64,000 nt of DNA from Clostridia bacterium (GCA_017503135.1 JAFVTQ010000001.1:62001-126000), one strand, 5' to 3'; positions 43,855 to 56,749 are shown, numbered from the stretch's first letter. Numbers and translations are program-made. Notes: a model not told the origin generated them from the sequence alone.

Positions 43855-44111
43855 TGTATTTGAATATTGGTCAGGATACAGTTATTTTGGACAAAGATAT
43901 TTTAGGCATCTTTGACCTTGATAATACAACTGTTATGAAATCAACAAGAGAATATATAAACACAGCTTCTAAAAAAGGTGAATGTATAACTGTGTCTTTT
44001 GAAGAATTACCAAAATCCTTTGTGGTTACAACAAAAGATAATGATAGAAAAGTTTATATTTCACCATTTAACACATCAACAATATTTAAAAGATTAAAGG
44101 CAAATATTTAA
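43854..44111 (+). CDS. remB: DUF370 / RemB-like regulator
   Basis: The 85-residue protein begins MYLNIGQDTVILDKDILGIFDLDN and has TVMKSTREY, typical of DUF370 (RemA/RemB) proteins. RemA of Bacillus is a DNA-binding regulator of matrix genes; RemB is the recF-gyrB-linked paralogue with a less clear role. It overlaps recF by 1 bp and precedes gyrB by 27 bp. Confidence 0.9.
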   Translation: MYLNIGQDTVILDKDILGIFDLDNTTVMKSTREYINTASKKGECITVSFEELPKSFVVTTKDNDRKVYISPFNTSTIFKRLKANI

Positions 44112-44126
44112 AAGTCAAAGTTTTGA

Positions 44127-46100
<1,974 letters not shown>

Positions 46101-46131
46101 GTTATAGAGTTAGAAAAATAGAGGTAATAAA

Positions 46132-48654
46132 ATGAGTAAAGCTAACAATCCTAATCTTAGTGGATATGTTCCACTTGAAGAACAGAATATTATAAATGTT
46201 GAGATTAACAAGGAAATGAGAAAATCATTCCTTGACTACTCAATGTCAGTTATTACCGCACGTGCTCTTCCAGATGTGCGAGACGGTTTAAAACCTGTTC
46301 ACAGAAGAATTCTTTATACAATGTATGAAAATTCACTTTATCCTGACAAGCCACACCGTAAATGTGCTGACACAGTCGGTTCAGTGCTTGGTAGATACCA
46401 TCCACACGGTGACGCGTCTGTTTATGATGCAATGGTTCGTCTTGCACAGGATTTCTCAATGAGATATGTTCTTGTTGATGGTCACGGTAACTTCGGTTCA
46501 GTTGACGGTGACCCACCTGCTGCATACCGTTATACCGAGTCAAGAATGAGCAAAATCGCTCTTGAAATGCTCACAAATATTGATAAGGATACAGTTGATT
46601 TCACAACTAACTACGACGACCGTCTTAAAGAGCCAACAGTTTTGCCATCAAGATATCCAAACCTTTTGGCAAACGGTTCAACAGGTATTGCTGTCGGTAT
46701 GGCTACAAATATACCACCACATAATCTTGGTGAATTGATTGACGGTATCTGTTGTGTTATCGACAATCCTGAAGCAGAGCTTGACGATATTATGGAACAT
46801 ATCAAAGGACCTGATTTCCCAACAAGTGGTATTATTATGGGACGAGCAGGTATCCGTGCTGCTTATGCTACCGGTCGTGGCAAGATTACTCTTCGTGGCC
46901 GTGCAGAAATCGTTGAAAACGAGAAAAATGGTAGATTCCAGATTATTATTACTGAACTTCCTTATCAGGTAAACAAGGCAAGACTTATTGAGTCTATTGC
47001 TGATTTACACAAAGATAAGAGAATTGAAGGCCTTTCTGATATTAACGACTATTCATCAAAGCGTGGCGGCGGTATGCGAATTGTTATCGACCTTAAACGT
47101 GACGCTAACCCACAGGTTGTGCTTAATCAGTTGTATCAGATGACTCAGCTTCAGATTTCTTATGGTATCATTCAGTTGGCACTTGTTAACGGTGAACCAA
47201 AAATCCTCACATTAAAACAAATTATTGAAGAATACATCAAATTCCAATGTGAAATTATCACAAGAAGAACACAATATGACCTTAACAAAGCTCAGGCAAG
47301 AGAACACATACTTGAAGGTCTTGCTCGTGCGATTGATATTGTTGATGAAATTATCGCAACAATCCGTGGTTGTAAGGGTGGTCAGGCAGAAGCAAAGGTT
47401 GCAATTATGGAAAAATTCGATTTTGACGACCCACAGGCATCTGCTATTGTTGCATTCCGACTTGGTCAGTTGGCTGGTCTTGAAATTCAGAAAATTATTG
47501 CTGAACGCGACGAATTAAGAGTAAAAATTGCTGAATATCTTGAAATTCTCGGTTCAGAAACAAAGGTTAAAGAAATCTTAAAGGATGAACTTTCTGCTAT
47601 TGGTAAAAAATATAGTGATGACAGAAGAACAGAAATTTCAAATGTTCTTGGTGAAGTTGATATTGAAGACCTTATTGCAGAAGAAGACTGCGTATTTACT
47701 CTTACAAAGATGGGTTACATCAAGCGTCAGCCTGTTGAAACTTATCAGGTACAGCGCCGTGGTGGCAAGGGTATCAAGGGTATGAGTCGTCGTGAAGAGG
47801 ACTATGCTGAAAGTATGTTTATCTGTTCATCTCACGATTACATTCTTTTCTTCACATCAGAAGGTAAGATGTATCGTCTTAAGGGTTATGAAATTCCAGA
47901 AGGAACAAGAACAAGCAAGGGTATGAATATTGTTAATATTCTTCCTATTACTGCTGACGAAAAGGTTACAGCAATGCTTCGTGTTCCAGATTTCGGTGAA
48001 GATAAATATTATCTTTGTATGGCTACAAAGAACGGTGTTATCAAGAGAACAGAGCTTGATGCTTATAAAAATATTCGTAAGAGTGGTATTATTGCTATTA
48101 ATCTTGACGAGGGTGATGAGCTTCGTTGGGTTAAGCTTACTGACGGTGAGCAGAATCTTATGGTTGCGACTCGCAAGGGTATGAGCATCTGCTTTAAAGA
48201 AAATGATGCTCGTGCTATCGGCAGAACAGCTCGTGGTGTTCGTGCAATTACTCTCGCTGAGGGTGACGAGGTTGTAGGTATGGTTATTTTCGGTGACGAA
48301 GGTAAAGTTCTTACAATCAGTGAAAAGGGTTACGGCAGAAGAAGTGATGTTTCTAACTACCGTGTTCAGAACCGTGGCGGTAAAGGTCTTACTAACTATC
48401 ATACAGAGCAGTATGGTGAAGTTTGTGCCGTTGAAATGGTAGAAGAAAATCAGGATATTATTATGATTTCTTCTGACGGTATTATCATCCGTCTTCCAGC
48501 AGAGCAGGTTAGAGAATGTAATCGTCCTTCAAAGGGTGTTATTCTTATGAAGACTAAAGATGGTGAAAAGGTTGTTACAATTTCTCTCGCAGCACACGAA
48601 GATGACGAAGAAATTGAAGAAGTTTCAGTAGATGAGGGTACTAACGAGGAATAA
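46132..48654 (+). CDS. gyrA: DNA gyrase subunit A
   Basis: The 840-residue protein has the catalytic Tyr in [10 protein letters not shown], the quinolone region [17 protein letters not shown] (Ser/Asp hot spots read Ala-Ser-Val-Tyr-Asp), and a C-terminal beta-pinwheel with GyrA box QRRGGKG (about residue 543). It acts with gyrB, 31 bp upstream. An acidic tail ends the protein. Confidence 0.98.
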   Translation: MSKANNPNLSGYVPLEEQNIINVEINKEMRKSFLDYSMSVITARALPDVRDGLKPVHRRILYTMYENSLYPDKPHRKCADTVGSVLGRYHPHGDASVYDAMVRLAQDFSMRYVLVDGHGNFGSVDGDPPAAYRYTESRMSKIALEMLTNIDKDTVDFTTNYDDRLKEPTVLPSRYPNLLANGSTGIAVGMATNIPPHNLGELIDGICCVIDNPEAELDDIMEHIKGPDFPTSGIIMGRAGIRAAYATGRGKITLRGRAEIVENEKNGRFQIIITELPYQVNKARLIESIADLHKDKRIEGLSDINDYSSKRGGGMRIVIDLKRDANPQVVLNQLYQMTQLQISYGIIQLALVNGEPKILTLKQIIEEYIKFQCEIITRRTQYDLNKAQAREHILEGLARAIDIVDEIIATIRGCKGGQAEAKVAIMEKFDFDDPQASAIVAFRLGQLAGLEIQKIIAERDELRVKIAEYLEILGSETKVKEILKDELSAIGKKYSDDRRTEISNVLGEVDIEDLIAEEDCVFTLTKMGYIKRQPVETYQVQRRGGKGIKGMSRREEDYAESMFICSSHDYILFFTSEGKMYRLKGYEIPEGTRTSKGMNIVNILPITADEKVTAMLRVPDFGEDKYYLCMATKNGVIKRTELDAYKNIRKSGIIAINLDEGDELRWVKLTDGEQNLMVATRKGMSICFKENDARAIGRTARGVRAITLAEGDEVVGMVIFGDEGKVLTISEKGYGRRSDVSNYRVQNRGGKGLTNYHTEQYGEVCAVEMVEENQDIIMISSDGIIIRLPAEQVRECNRPSKGVILMKTKDGEKVVTISLAAHEDDEEIEEVSVDEGTNEE

Positions 48655-48684
48655 TTATTCTGACTGTGAAAGGAAAGATATATT

Positions 48685-49860
48685 ATGAGTGATAACGAGA
48701 AAAAAGTATCAGCCGAAATGACTGAAAATACTGATAAAAAAGAAAAGAAACCAATGAGCAAGAAAAAGAAAACTCTTGTGATTATTCTTTGCATTCTTTT
48801 GGCGTTTTTCTTGTTTGCCGGTGGTTTTGCAATCTGGTATGTAAACGATAAGTTAAACCGAATTGATTATGATACTGAGCAAACAACAATCGCTCCAAAT
48901 CAGGAGTTCGTTGACGATGAAATGATTGATTTTGCTGAAATGGATGATGCAACAGGTAACAGTTTCAGAGAAATTCTTAAAAATTGGGCTACTAATGGTG
49001 GCGAAAAAATGAGCGACAAAAACATTCTTAATGTTTTGCTTATCGGTAGTGACGCATCTTCAACAGAAGCAGGCAGAGCATCAATTACAGATAAGGGTAA
49101 CACTGATGTTATGATGCTTGTTTCAATCAACAAAGCAGAAAAGAAAATCAAACTAGTTTCATTTATGCGTGATAGTTACACTTATATGGACCAGTTTGAC
49201 AGTTATGCTAAGCTCAATGCAGCTTGTGCAAACGGTGGAGCACCATATCTTGTTGAAACAATCGAAAATGACTATAAGATTGAAATTGACGGATATGCAC
49301 TTGTTGACTTCGACTCTTTTACAGATGTTATAGATGTTCTTGGTGGAGTGCAGGTTGATGTGCCTGCTTATGTTGCGAATTATCTTTCGTCAGAAGCAAA
49401 GGGTGTTTATTTCCCAAGGGGAGAAAATGTTTTGCTTAATGGTGAACAAGCACTTCGTTTTGCAAGAGTAAGAAAAACTGACAAAGACGGAGATGTAAGC
49501 CGTGTTGCTCGCCAGCGTCAGGTTGTAAATGCTCTCATTGATAAATGTGTAAACGCATCACTTTCAGACATCAATGAAGTTTTTGATGTTGTTTTAGCAA
49601 ATGTCAGAACAAATATTCCAAAGAAGGATATTTTATCTTATGCAACAAAGGCTGTAACTGAAGGTTGGGCAAAATATGAAATCAGCGAATTCACAATGCC
49701 AACAGAAGATGCACGCCGTGGCTATAGCTCAGCTTCAACTGCTTGGATTTGGGTTGTTGACTATCCGTTGGTAGCACAAAAGCTTCAATTAGAACTTTAT
49801 GGAGAAACAAATATTAAGCTTCCTGAAGAAAGAACAACTGCGCTGGATGTTATTAAATAA
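48685..49860 (+). CDS. LytR-CpsA-Psr family protein
   Basis: The 391-residue protein has a basic N-terminus, one membrane segment (about 29-52) and an extracellular LCP domain. Motifs are NVLLIGSDAS, TDVMMLVSINKAEKKIKLVSFMRDSYTYM and GEQALRFARVRKTDKDGDVSRVARQRQV, with the Arg and Asp residues that bind the polyprenyl-pyrophosphate substrate. LCP enzymes attach wall teichoic acids or polysaccharides to peptidoglycan. It is 30 bp after gyrA. Confidence 0.94.
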   Translation: MSDNEKKVSAEMTENTDKKEKKPMSKKKKTLVIILCILLAFFLFAGGFAIWYVNDKLNRIDYDTEQTTIAPNQEFVDDEMIDFAEMDDATGNSFREILKNWATNGGEKMSDKNILNVLLIGSDASSTEAGRASITDKGNTDVMMLVSINKAEKKIKLVSFMRDSYTYMDQFDSYAKLNAACANGGAPYLVETIENDYKIEIDGYALVDFDSFTDVIDVLGGVQVDVPAYVANYLSSEAKGVYFPRGENVLLNGEQALRFARVRKTDKDGDVSRVARQRQVVNALIDKCVNASLSDINEVFDVVLANVRTNIPKKDILSYATKAVTEGWAKYEISEFTMPTEDARRGYSSASTAWIWVVDYPLVAQKLQLELYGETNIKLPEERTTALDVIK

Positions 49861-49885
49861 GTTTTATATTTATTAGGGATTTTCA

Positions 49886-50938
49886 ATGGAAAATAATAAT
49901 TTCAATAATGGGGTTGATAGCTATCAACCCTATGGTTATAGACAAGAGAATACAAATGAATATTTCGAGAAGCGACAAGAAAAGAAGAACGACAAAAAGA
50001 TTCTCAAAACAATAGGGGCGCTTTGTGGTTTTTCAATAGTTGTCTATTTTGTTATGTCAACTTTGATTGGTCTGGCTGTTGCCTTTTTATATTCAAACAC
50101 ATCTTTGAATATAAAATTTATTTATGAACAGGGCTTGGGCTCTTGGGCATTTTCTTCGATAGCAACAGTTTTGTTTATAGGCTTGCCGTTTTTAGTAACC
50201 TATATTGTATTGAGAAAAAAGAAAATTACAGGAATTCTTCCGTTAGGCACAACCTATAACACAAAGGCTTCAACATATTTGGTTGTTGCGTTTTTACCAC
50301 TGACATTGCTTTCAACATTTTTAATTAACTTTATATCAATTATGATTCAAAGCCTTATGGGTGTTGAATTTTTAAGTGGTATGGAAGATATGGCAGTTAC
50401 AAGTGTCAAAGACTTTTTATTTATGACATTGTTTGTAGCAATAATCCCTGCCATATTAGAAGAAATTGCAATTCGTGGTGTGCTTTTACAACCATTACGC
50501 AGATTCGGTGACGGCTTTGCCATTGTTGTATCGGCCGTAATTTTCTCGCTTCTTCACGGCAATATGGTGCAAATTCCATATACAGTAATTGCAGGAATTT
50601 ATTTCGGCTATGTTATGGTTGCGACAGGTAGCCTTTGGCCATCAATAATATTGCATTTCTTCAATAATTTTTATTCAGTACTGATTACAGCATTTGACAG
50701 TAATTTCAGTGTTGAAATTGCGAATGTTTTAACACTTTCGACACTTGGTCTTATGACGGTTGCAGGAATTTTCGCATTCAACAAATATCGTTCAATGAAT
50801 TACAAGGTTAGTTTGGCAAAGGGTGTTAATTCATTGAAAACAAGAGAAAAAGTTACATCGGTGTTTGTTAATATACCAATGATTATGGCAATTATTCTTA
50901 TGATTGCTACAACACTTACAAGTATTTCAGACTATTAA
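49886..50938 (+). CDS. CPBP family intramembrane metalloprotease
   Basis: This 350-residue protein has about eight membrane segments. The CPBP motifs are present: EEIAIRG (motif 1, EExxxR), SLLHGN (motif 2) and ILHFFNN (motif 3), giving the Glu and His metal ligands. The family includes eukaryotic CAAX proteases and bacterial proteins for bacteriocin immunity or maturation; the substrate is unknown. Its stop is 2 bp before tadA. Confidence 0.88.
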   Translation: MENNNFNNGVDSYQPYGYRQENTNEYFEKRQEKKNDKKILKTIGALCGFSIVVYFVMSTLIGLAVAFLYSNTSLNIKFIYEQGLGSWAFSSIATVLFIGLPFLVTYIVLRKKKITGILPLGTTYNTKASTYLVVAFLPLTLLSTFLINFISIMIQSLMGVEFLSGMEDMAVTSVKDFLFMTLFVAIIPAILEEIAIRGVLLQPLRRFGDGFAIVVSAVIFSLLHGNMVQIPYTVIAGIYFGYVMVATGSLWPSIILHFFNNFYSVLITAFDSNFSVEIANVLTLSTLGLMTVAGIFAFNKYRSMNYKVSLAKGVNSLKTREKVTSVFVNIPMIMAIILMIATTLTSISDY

Positions 50939-50940
50939 TT

Positions 50941-51408
50941 ATGAATAAAGAATTTTATATGAATTATGCACTTAATCTTGCAAAGCTTTCAGCAGATGAG
51001 GGCGAAGTGCCGGTGGGTGCAATAGTTGTTTGTAACGGCGAAATAGTAGGCGAGGGCAGAAACAAGCGCGAAACTGTTAAAAACGCATTGCACCATGCCG
51101 AAATTGAAGCAATAAATGAAGCTTGTGCAAAGCTTGGCGGATGGCGACTTTGGCATTGTGATATGTATGTCACATTGGAACCTTGTCCAATGTGTGCGGG
51201 CGCAATAATAAATTCAAGAATAAAAAATGTGTATTTTGGAGCAAAAGACGAAAAAAATGGTGCTGTCGTTTCGGCAGCACAGCTTTTTGATATGAATTTC
51301 ACCCACAAGCCACAATATGAGGGTGGAATTTTAGAAAAGGATTGCTCCGAAATACTTACTAAATTTTTTAAAGATTTACGTAAGAGTAAAGCAGGTGAAG
51401 AAAAATGA
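50941..51408 (+). CDS. tadA: tRNA adenosine(34) deaminase TadA
   Basis: The 155-residue zinc-dependent deaminase converts A34 to inosine in tRNA-Arg(ACG). The catalytic HAEIEAI and PCPMCAGAI motifs and the VPVGAIVV strand are present, and length is normal. It overlaps mnmE by 4 bp (ATGA), an uncommon pairing of two wobble-base modification genes. Confidence 0.93.
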   Translation: MNKEFYMNYALNLAKLSADEGEVPVGAIVVCNGEIVGEGRNKRETVKNALHHAEIEAINEACAKLGGWRLWHCDMYVTLEPCPMCAGAIINSRIKNVYFGAKDEKNGAVVSAAQLFDMNFTHKPQYEGGILEKDCSEILTKFFKDLRKSKAGEEK

Positions 51409-52766
51409 GCACAATAGCAGCAATCTCAACTGGCAGAGCACCGGGTGGTATTGGTGTTGTCAGAATTTCTGGTGAAGATGCTATTAAAATTGGTGACAAG
51501 ATTTTTTCTTCATTCGGGGGCAAAAAACTTTGTGAAATAGATGGTTATTCTGCTTTATACGGTAAAGCACACGATGAAGAAAGTGACATTGACACAGTTG
51601 TTGCTCTTCTTTTCAGAGCACCAAAAAGTTACACGGGTGAAGATGTTGTTGAAATTTCTTGTCATGGTGGACTTTTTGTAACTGATAAAGTGCTTAAAGC
51701 AGCATTTGAAGCAGGTGCCGTGCCAGCAGAAGCAGGTGAATTTACAAAACGAGCATTTTTAAACGGCAAAATGGACTTAACAAGTGCCGAATCCGTTATG
51801 AATGTGATTTCTGCACAGGGTGAGCAAGCAGAAAAAATTGCTCTTGGTGTGCTTGAAGGCAGACTTTTTAAAGAAATCAAGGGTATTACCGATAAATTAG
51901 TTTATGATTTGGCACTTCTCTCTGCTTGGGTTGATTATCCTTATGAAGAAATTGAAGATTTAAGTGCAAATAATTTGGGTGACCATATTGAATATAGTAT
52001 CAATAGCCTTGAAAAACTTATAAAAGACTTCTCCACAGGACAAATTATAATGGAGGGTGTTGATACTGCTATTGTGGGTTGCCCCAATGTTGGCAAATCA
52101 ACACTTATGAATCTGCTTTCAGGCACAGAAAAATCAATAGTTACTGAAATAGCAGGTACAACAAGAGATATTGTTGAAGACACTGTAAATGTTGGTGGAA
52201 TCACACTTCGTCTTGCTGATACAGCGGGTGTTCGTGAAACTGATGACCTTGTTGAGAGCATTGGTGTTGACAGAGCAGTGAAACGACTTGAAAAAGCAGA
52301 ATTAGTGCTTGCTGTTTTCGACGCAAGTCGAGAATTAAATGACTCTGACAGACGATTGATTGAGCTTTGTAAAGGTAAAAAAGCAATTGGAATTATCAAC
52401 AAGACTGATTTAGACAAAAATCATCTAAACAATGAAATTGAAAATAATTTCTCGCAGACAGTTTTTATCTCAGCTAAAAAAGGCACAGGCAAAGACGACC
52501 TAGCAAAAGCAGTTGAAGAGCTTTTGGGAACAGCAGATTTTGATACATCTGCAGTTGCAGTTGTAAACGAGCGTCAATGCGAATGTTGCAAAAAAGCACT
52601 TGAAGCACTAAAAGATGCAGAAAACGCGTTAAGTCTAGGGTTAACTATGGATGCAGTCACAGTTTGTCTTGACTCGGCAATTGAAAATCTTATGGTTTTA
52701 ACAGGTGAAAAAGCAACAGAATTAGTAGTCAATGAAATATTTGCACAGTTCTGTGTGGGTAAATAA
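51405..52766 (+). CDS. mnmE: tRNA modification GTPase MnmE (TrmE)
   Basis: The 453-residue protein has the N-terminal folate-binding domain (TGRAPGGIGVVRISG, SYTGEDVVEISCHGG), an inserted G domain (G1 GCPNVGKST, G3 DTAG, G4 NKTD) and the C-terminal CVGK that carries the family-specific cysteine. It partners MnmG in cmnm5U34 synthesis. In most Firmicutes it lies between jag and mnmG; here it is about 15 kb away on the opposite side of oriC. Confidence 0.97.
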   Translation: MSTIAAISTGRAPGGIGVVRISGEDAIKIGDKIFSSFGGKKLCEIDGYSALYGKAHDEESDIDTVVALLFRAPKSYTGEDVVEISCHGGLFVTDKVLKAAFEAGAVPAEAGEFTKRAFLNGKMDLTSAESVMNVISAQGEQAEKIALGVLEGRLFKEIKGITDKLVYDLALLSAWVDYPYEEIEDLSANNLGDHIEYSINSLEKLIKDFSTGQIIMEGVDTAIVGCPNVGKSTLMNLLSGTEKSIVTEIAGTTRDIVEDTVNVGGITLRLADTAGVRETDDLVESIGVDRAVKRLEKAELVLAVFDASRELNDSDRRLIELCKGKKAIGIINKTDLDKNHLNNEIENNFSQTVFISAKKGTGKDDLAKAVEELLGTADFDTSAVAVVNERQCECCKKALEALKDAENALSLGLTMDAVTVCLDSAIENLMVLTGEKATELVVNEIFAQFCVGK

Positions 52767-52812
52767 ATAGAAACAGTTAATAATTATCTATCTTGAAAAG
52801 AGGTTATATAAA

Positions 52813-53628
52813 ATGAGCGGTTGTAGTGGAAATTGCAGCAGTTGTTCATCAAATTGTGACAGCAAAAAAAAGGATTTAAGAATTCCTGGCAACTCAATGA
52901 GTGATGTTAAAAAAGTAATTGGTGTTGTAAGTGGTAAAGGTGGCGTTGGTAAGAGTCTTGTAACATCAATGCTTGCAGTTACAGCACAGACAATGGGTTA
53001 TCAGACAGCAATTCTCGATGCTGATATTACAGGACCATCAATTCCACAGGCTTTTGGGCTTCACGGTAATGCTGAGGGTACAGAAGACGGAATGTTCCCA
53101 ATGATTTCAAAAATGGGAACAAGAGTAATGAGTGTTAATTTGCTTCTTGAAAAAGAAGACCAGCCGGTTGTATGGCGTGGTCCGGTTATTTCAGGTGTAA
53201 TTCAACAATTCTGGCAAGAGGTTATCTGGGGCGATGTTGACTTTATGTTTGTTGATATGCCTCCGGGAACAGGCGATGTTCCTCTTACAGTATTCCAGTC
53301 ACTTCCCGTTGACGGAATTGTAATCGTAACAACACCACAGGATTTGGTTACACTCATCGTCAAGAAAGCAGTAAATATGGCAAAAATGATGAACATTCCA
53401 ATTCTTGGTTTAGTTGAAAATATGAGTTATTTTGAATGTCCTGACTGTGGCAAAAAGCATAGCATTTATGGTGAAAGCAAAATTGACGAAGTTGCAAAAG
53501 AACTTGGAATTCCAGTTCTTGCAAAACTTCCAATTAACCCTAAAAACGCTGCACTTGTTGACAAGGGGGCCATTGAACTCAGTGAAGAAAAACAATTTAT
53601 TGATGTTATTAAAAAGATAGCAGAATAA
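52813..53628 (+). CDS. Mrp/NBP35-type P-loop iron-sulfur carrier ATPase
   Basis: The 271-residue protein has a Cys-rich N-terminus (CSGNCSSCSSNC), Walker A GKGGVGKS, MPPGTGDVPLT and the CxxC-type segment FECPDCGKKH, as in Mrp/ApbC proteins that carry Fe-S clusters. The N-terminal cysteines are like those of Nbp35. It follows mnmE by 46 bp and could supply clusters to many targets; none is identified by context. Confidence 0.93.
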   Translation: MSGCSGNCSSCSSNCDSKKKDLRIPGNSMSDVKKVIGVVSGKGGVGKSLVTSMLAVTAQTMGYQTAILDADITGPSIPQAFGLHGNAEGTEDGMFPMISKMGTRVMSVNLLLEKEDQPVVWRGPVISGVIQQFWQEVIWGDVDFMFVDMPPGTGDVPLTVFQSLPVDGIVIVTTPQDLVTLIVKKAVNMAKMMNIPILGLVENMSYFECPDCGKKHSIYGESKIDEVAKELGIPVLAKLPINPKNAALVDKGAIELSEEKQFIDVIKKIAE

Positions 53629-53638
53629 TTATCACATA

Positions 53639-53668
53639 TTGACTTTAAAAAAGTTCATATGATAGAAT
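53639..53668 (+). promoter_or_regulatory. Promoter of the cohesin-dockerin-like gene
   Basis: TTGACT (53639-53644) and TAGAAT (53663-53668) are spaced by 18 bp, about 32 bp before the ATG at 53701, which has AAAAAGGTGAT upstream. Confidence 0.65.
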
Positions 53669-53700
53669 TAAAAAAAGACCTTTGAAAAAGGTGATAATAT

Positions 53701-54852
53701 ATGAAAAATCAAAAATCAAAAATAATTGCTTTTGTATTGGTGTTTGCACTTTTAATTGCTACAGTAATTGTGACATCAGTTGCAAACGCAAAAACAACTG
53801 ATATTTTGATAACTGCTGATAAAGATACTCTTTTGGCTGGGGAATCTGCAACGGTTTCAGTTAAAGTTACAACAAATTATCCGGTTGCAACAATGTCAAT
53901 TCCTGTGTTTTATGACAAAACATTGGTTGATATAAGTGATGAAATAGCAGTTTTGACAGGGTATGCAGTAGCAGAAACCACAACTGATAGCCAGAGCGTT
54001 GACGCAGTAAAGATTTATGCAAATACTGGAGTTGACTCAAACCAATTTGGCTTTGTGCTTGTCACATATATTGGTGGAGCAAACGAAGAAGTTGCAGAAT
54101 CAATAGATGAGGTTGTTCTTACATTTAAAATTACAGCAAAAGCAAGTGTGTCAGGCAATGCTGTAGTAAAGGTTGTTGAAGAATCAGCAAAAACCGGTGA
54201 AAATGTAAAGGGTATGTTTTATTTTGGCGCAGTACCAAAGGGAAGAACTATCACAGATATTCCTGAAAATGTTGAAAATAAAGAGTTAGAAAATGCAACA
54301 ACTAATGTTAAAATTGGTGAAGAACCAAACACACTCGTACTCAACGAAAACGCACCACTCGAAGCAATTATCGACTATGATAACACAATCGGTGGCGAAT
54401 ATACAGGTACAGTTTATGGTTTCGACACACTCGGTTATAATGATAACTGGGAAACTGATGGTACAATCGCAGACTTCCTTTCAACAGCATACGGCGACGA
54501 ATATCTTGAAGTTGTTGTTGGTGACGCTGGTGTAGAAACAACAGGTACAGTAATCAATGTACTTGACAATGACGGCAATGTAGTTGAAAGCTACATGTTC
54601 GTTTACTTTGGTGATATGGACATGGACGGTGCGGTAGGTTTCTCAGATAGTGCTATTGCATACGACTATGAAATGTTATTCGAAGGTATCGACAACCTTG
54701 CAACATTTATGGCTGGTGACCTTGATAATGACTCAATGCCAGGTTTCGGTGACTCAGCTGTAATGTTTGACTGGGAAATGTTGGCAGAAGGTATGCCACT
54801 CCAAACAGATATTGGTGCTGGAGCATACGGTATCGTTTACGAAATTTATTAA
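53701..54852 (+). CDS. Secreted protein with cohesin-like and dockerin-like modules
   Basis: The 383-residue protein has a signal peptide (about 1-30). A cohesin-like beta-sandwich (about 35-185) begins with ITADKDTLLAGESATVSVKV and has PVFYDKTLVDIS and DEVVLTFKITAKAS strands, as in cohesins. Residues 208-383 are the module shared with the giant protein at 21844 (169 of 176 identical), ending in two EF-hand loops (305-316 DMDMDGAVGFSD, 340-351 DLDNDSMPGFGD) with following helices, the plan of a type I dockerin. A cohesin joined to a dockerin is the layout of an adaptor scaffoldin. It has its own promoter and a strong terminator. Confidence 0.82.
   Translation: MKNQKSKIIAFVLVFALLIATVIVTSVANAKTTDILITADKDTLLAGESATVSVKVTTNYPVATMSIPVFYDKTLVDISDEIAVLTGYAVAETTTDSQSVDAVKIYANTGVDSNQFGFVLVTYIGGANEEVAESIDEVVLTFKITAKASVSGNAVVKVVEESAKTGENVKGMFYFGAVPKGRTITDIPENVENKELENATTNVKIGEEPNTLVLNENAPLEAIIDYDNTIGGEYTGTVYGFDTLGYNDNWETDGTIADFLSTAYGDEYLEVVVGDAGVETTGTVINVLDNDGNVVESYMFVYFGDMDMDGAVGFSDSAIAYDYEMLFEGIDNLATFMAGDLDNDSMPGFGDSAVMFDWEMLAEGMPLQTDIGAGAYGIVYEIY
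54322..54852 (+). repeat. Right copy of the 531-bp inverted repeat (dockerin-like module)
   Basis: Matches 21844-22374 in inverted orientation, about 95% identical and gap-free. The midpoint between the copies is about 38.35 kb, within about 1.3 kb of the putative oriC. Confidence 0.9.
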
Positions 54853-54867
54853 TTAAAACAAATTTTT

Positions 54868-54895
54868 AAAAGCAGACTTTCGGGTCTGCTTTTTT
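54868..54895 (+). terminator. Terminator of the cohesin-dockerin-like gene
   Basis: AAAAGCAGAC (54868-54877), loop TTTCGG, GTCTGCTTTT (54884-54893), continuing in T residues. Confidence 0.9.
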
Positions 54896-54916
54896 GCATT
54901 TTTACCCACAGTTCAC

Positions 54917-54945
54917 TTGACACAATGTCTATTTTTGTGTAAAAT
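54917..54945 (+). promoter_or_regulatory. rny promoter
   Basis: TTGACA (54917-54922) and TAAAAT (54940-54945) are spaced by 17 bp. The leader to the rny ATG is about 105 nt and contains a short ATGGG/CCCAT hairpin. Confidence 0.75.
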
Positions 54946-55055
54946 ATAAAAGATAGTATGGGGTAATAGTATCCCATCTGTCATTTATCTTAATTTCATT
55001 ACATATTTTTGATATATTTTGTGAAATTAAATATTTAATAGGAGGGAACGACATA

Positions 55056-56606
55056 ATGGAACCAATTACCATTATTCTTGCCGTTGTCTCTGCTGTTGTA
55101 TTTGGAGCCGGTGGCTTTGTTATTGGTGGTTTACACCGCAAAAAAGTTGCCGAAGCTGAAATTGGTTCAGCTAATGAAGAAGCATTAAGAATTGTTAATC
55201 AGGCAGTTCAGACTGCTGAAAGCAAGAAAAAAGAAGCTATTCTTGAAGCAAAAGACGAAATACACAAGTTAAGAAATGAAGTTGATAAAGAACTTCGTGA
55301 AAGACGCGCAGAGGTACAGCGACAAGAAAACAGAATTAATCAAAAAGAAGAAAATCTTGACAAGAAAACTGAAAACCTTGAAAAGAAAGAAGAACTTTTA
55401 GCAGAAAAAGTTAAAGCAGCTGATGCAAAGATGGAAGAAGTTGAAACTCTTAAACGCAGTCAACTTGAAATGCTTGAAAAAATCAGTGGTTACAGTAAAG
55501 AACAGGCAAAAGTACTTCTCTTGCAAGAACTCGAAGAACAGCTCACTCACGAAAAAGCTCTCAAAATTATGGAATTTGAGCAGAAAACCCGTGACGAAAG
55601 TGATAACCTTGCTCGTGAAATCATTTCAGGTGCAATTCAACGTTGTGCAGCAGACCATGCAGCAGAAGCAACCGTTTCAGTTGTTGCACTTCCAAATGAC
55701 GAAATGAAGGGTAGAATTATCGGTCGTGAAGGTCGAAATATCAGAACTCTTGAAACAATCACAGGTGTTGACTTGATTATTGACGACACACCTGAAGCAA
55801 TCACAGTTTCAAGCTTTGACCCAGTTCGTCGTGAAGTTGCAAGACTTACACTTGAAAGACTTATTCAAGACGGCAGAATTCACCCTGCTCGTGTTGAAGA
55901 AATGTTTGAAAAATCAAAGCGTGAAGTTGAACAAACAATTAAGCAAACAGGTGAAAGAGCAGTTGTTGACGCAGGTGTTAATGGTGTTCACCCTGAACTT
56001 GTTAAACTTCTCGGTAAACTTAAATACAGAACAAGCTTTGGTCAAAATGTACTCAACCATTCACTTGAAGTTTCTTATATTGCAGGTCTTATGGCTCAGG
56101 AATTGGGCGTAGATGTTAAAGCTGCAAAACGCGCAGGTCTTCTTCATGATATCGGTAAAGCTCTTGACCGTGAATTTGAAGGAACACATATTGAGCTCGG
56201 TGTTGAAGCTGCAAAGAAATATAAAGAAAATGATAAGATTGTTCATGCTATCGCTGCTCACCACGGTGAAATCGAAGCAAAAACAATCGTGGCAGTTCTT
56301 GTTCAGGCGGCTGATGCTATTTCTGCTGCTCGTCCAGGAGCAAGACGTGAAAATGTTCAGAATTATATCAAGCGTCTTGAAAAGCTTGAAGAAATTGCAA
56401 CATCATTTGAAGGTGTTGAAAAATCATTCGCAATTCAAGCTGGTCGTGAAATTCGTATTATGGTTAACCCAGAAACAGTTTCAGACGAAAAGATGGTTAT
56501 TGTTGCTCGTGAAATCGCAAAGAAGATTGAAGACGAGCTTGAATATCCAGGTCAAATCAAGGTTAATATAGTTCGTGAAAACAGAGCAATAGACTTTGCA
56601 AAGTGA
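55056..56606 (+). CDS. rny: Ribonuclease Y
   Basis: The 516-residue protein has an N-terminal membrane segment (about 4-27), a long coiled coil (about 35-165), a KH domain ([25 protein letters not shown]) and an HD domain ([34 protein letters not shown]). It is the main mRNA decay endonuclease of many Firmicutes. GGAGG precedes the ATG. It lies upstream of ymdB, the conserved rny-ymdB pair. Confidence 0.97.
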   Translation: MEPITIILAVVSAVVFGAGGFVIGGLHRKKVAEAEIGSANEEALRIVNQAVQTAESKKKEAILEAKDEIHKLRNEVDKELRERRAEVQRQENRINQKEENLDKKTENLEKKEELLAEKVKAADAKMEEVETLKRSQLEMLEKISGYSKEQAKVLLLQELEEQLTHEKALKIMEFEQKTRDESDNLAREIISGAIQRCAADHAAEATVSVVALPNDEMKGRIIGREGRNIRTLETITGVDLIIDDTPEAITVSSFDPVRREVARLTLERLIQDGRIHPARVEEMFEKSKREVEQTIKQTGERAVVDAGVNGVHPELVKLLGKLKYRTSFGQNVLNHSLEVSYIAGLMAQELGVDVKAAKRAGLLHDIGKALDREFEGTHIELGVEAAKKYKENDKIVHAIAAHHGEIEAKTIVAVLVQAADAISAARPGARRENVQNYIKRLEKLEEIATSFEGVEKSFAIQAGREIRIMVNPETVSDEKMVIVAREIAKKIEDELEYPGQIKVNIVRENRAIDFAK

Positions 56607-56722
56607 TGAAATTAGCGCCTTTTCACTTTTTCACCCTTGACTTACACTCGTAAGCCATCGGTCTCAAAAGCAAAAATCCATCTAATTTCAAACACTTTGA
56701 GTTAATAATAAAAAATATAAAT

Positions 56723-56749
56723 GCCCCGATGTCAACAAGGCTTCGGGGC
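56723..56749. other. Hairpin in the rny-ymdB gap
   Basis: GCCCCGA (56723-56729) pairs with TCGGGGC (56743-56749). The following sequence is A-rich on the plus strand, so it is not a classic terminator of rny; it may be an RNA processing or stabilising element. Confidence 0.5.
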
